Source: Trebonia kvetii (GTDB taxonomy: Bacteria > Actinomycetota > Actinomycetes > Streptosporangiales > Streptosporangiaceae). From it: 64,000 nt of DNA. The stretch spans positions 62,001 to 126,000 of the forward strand of contig NZ_RPFW01000003.1 in NCBI RefSeq assembly GCF_007827045.1, written 5' to 3'. The translations under genes were made by a program, and so were the position numbers. The notes beneath the pieces are model-generated. The model saw only the letters and a program-made list of their open reading frames with translations, was not told the origin of the DNA and did no database searches. Shown in pieces: positions 63,232-64,000 of the stretch (the first letter of the stretch is position 1; the number at the start of each line of letters is the position of its first letter).

Positions 63232-64000
63232 TCACGCGGCGCACATCGCTGCGGATGCCCAGCCTTCGATCCTGCGGTAGAGCGCGCTGCTTCGGTACAC
63301 CGAGATCCGCAGGCAGCCGTGGTATCCCTCGCCGGTGTTGTTCCTGTTGGTCTTGGGGTTGTGCCGCTTGAGGGTCGGTTTCGTGAACTGACTGCGCGGG
63401 GCGGAGCAGACCTCCTCCCAGAACCGCTGGGCCGCCTCGATGTCGGCGCTCTCATGAATGTTGACGTTGTAGGTCAGCTCGGAGCGCAGGACGCCTGCGA
63501 CAGCAAGGAAGCGCAGGAAGAACCTGACCAGCCCGGGATCGCTGTTCATGAAGATGACCCGCTCGTAGTTGACCGGCGGCCTTCGCTTGCCGCCTTCGCA
63601 CCAGTACGCGATGGCTCCAGCGATCAGGACCTCCCTGTCGCTCAGATCGCCAACACCTTCCGCGGCACGCGCCACGTCCGCAGCCCTTTGAGCGTCGCGG
63701 ACTTGCCGTTCCCTCTCCCAGTACCTGCGCGCCCCCTCGATCGACCGCTGCCTGCCCTCGGCGCCGCTCATCCGAGGAGGCTGCGGGAGGTCGCGAACCC
63801 ACAGGGAGACGGAACTCTTCGAGACACCCAGCTCGGCGACGATCTCGTTGTAGCCGAGTCCTTGGATGCGCAACTCTCTTGCCCTGGCGCGAATCTCGTC
63901 TTTGGCATTGGGGCGGCGGGTCCAGGCGGGCGGTGGTGTGCCAGCCAGAGCGTCATTGAGAGTGCTGTTGCTTACCGGGCCGAGGATCTCCTTGATCTCG
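63232..64000 (-). CDS. HTH plus LAGLIDADG-like (homing-endonuclease-related) protein, partial
   Basis: The frame stays open to the right edge (no stop from 63232 to 64000), so the N-terminus is missing; visible length is about 255 residues. It has a helix-turn-helix LRIQGLGYNEIVAELGVSKS followed by SVSLWVRDLPQP, an Arg-rich linker, then IAGAIAYWCEGGKRRPPV, ERVIFMNSDPGLVRFFLRFL, NIHESADIEAAQRFW and the strongly patterned KRHNPKTNRNNTG, YHGCLRISVYRSS, LYRRIEGW. The AIAYWCEG core recalls the LAGLIDADG-fold motif, but it is not canonical. Similar proteins occur in many actinobacteria with no known role. It ends 33 bases after the tRNA-Gln gene. Confidence 0.7.
   Translation of the reverse strand, partial: EIKEILGPVSNSTLNDALAGTPPPAWTRRPNAKDEIRARARELRIQGLGYNEIVAELGVSKSSVSLWVRDLPQPPRMSGAEGRQRSIEGARRYWERERQVRDAQRAADVARAAEGVGDLSDREVLIAGAIAYWCEGGKRRPPVNYERVIFMNSDPGLVRFFLRFLAVAGVLRSELTYNVNIHESADIEAAQRFWEEVCSAPRSQFTKPTLKRHNPKTNRNNTGEGYHGCLRISVYRSSALYRRIEGWASAAMCAA

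Overview
The window is about 70% G+C DNA from a high-GC actinobacterium. Pointers are a DtxR/IdeR-type iron regulator, a SigR-like ECF sigma factor, a Pmt mannosyltransferase divergent from rsmI, the metG-tatD-rsmA-ispE-ABC-F string, DUF2530, DUF3027, DUF6230 and DUF6114 proteins, HrcA/CIRCE control of groEL and many apparently leaderless starts. The gene mix suggests a sporulating-actinomycete relative (Streptosporangiales or Streptomyces-like), but I cannot name a genus. Almost all long antisense reading frames are GC-driven shadows and were left out.

Layout. 1-7.8 kb: envelope glycan genes, namely a truncated membrane glycosyltransferase, GT2 and GT4 enzymes, a flippase-like membrane protein and an rmlA-rmlB-rmlD operon for dTDP-rhamnose (no rmlC in view). 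7.9-9.8 kb: a lone groEL behind two CIRCE operators. 9.8-20 kb: a PPOX/F420-type protein, an 815-aa secreted protein with 14 Cys-pair repeats, a PAS-GAF-PP2C-ATPase phosphatase, IdeR, PdxH, a citrate synthase, SerC, a 27-aa membrane ORF, ThpR and MarR. 20-30 kb: DUF2530/DUF3027, an MFS protein, a MacAB-like efflux operon with a lipoprotein, its divergent two-component system, a cold-shock protein, a small membrane protein and a GNAT-like protein. 30.6-33.8 kb: a large GGDEF-EAL protein.

34-38.2 kb holds the most interesting locus. An MbtH-adenylation-thiolation-reductase synthetase with no condensation domain overlaps a divergent leucyl/phenylalanyl-tRNA-protein transferase homologue. My hand-read adenylation code has acidic residues that suit a basic amino acid, which is also the normal acceptor class of these transferases. 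The pair looks like a minimal tRNA-dependent maker of a dipeptide aldehyde (leupeptin/livipeptin-like logic). argS lies directly downstream in convergent orientation.

40-50 kb: plsX, an SDR dehydrogenase, an asparagine-synthetase-like protein lacking the nucleophilic Cys (MSGI instead of MCGI), a SigR-like sigma factor without adjacent anti-sigma, pmt, rsmI, another membrane glycosyltransferase-like protein and a polyprenyl-phosphate GT2. 50-56.5 kb: metG, tatD, rsmA, ispE and an ABC-F ATPase, without the rpfB often found between tatD and rsmA; a 17-bp inverted repeat lies between metG and tatD. 56.5-58.7 kb: a DUF6230-DUF6114-secreted protein operon behind nested palindromes. 58.7-63 kb: MarR with paired palindromic operators shared with a methyltransferase, a cysteine dioxygenase-rhodanese pair, and a desaturase-TetR unit with two tandem operators. 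63.1-64 kb: tRNA-Gln(UUG) followed by a homing-endonuclease-like ORF that runs off the right edge.
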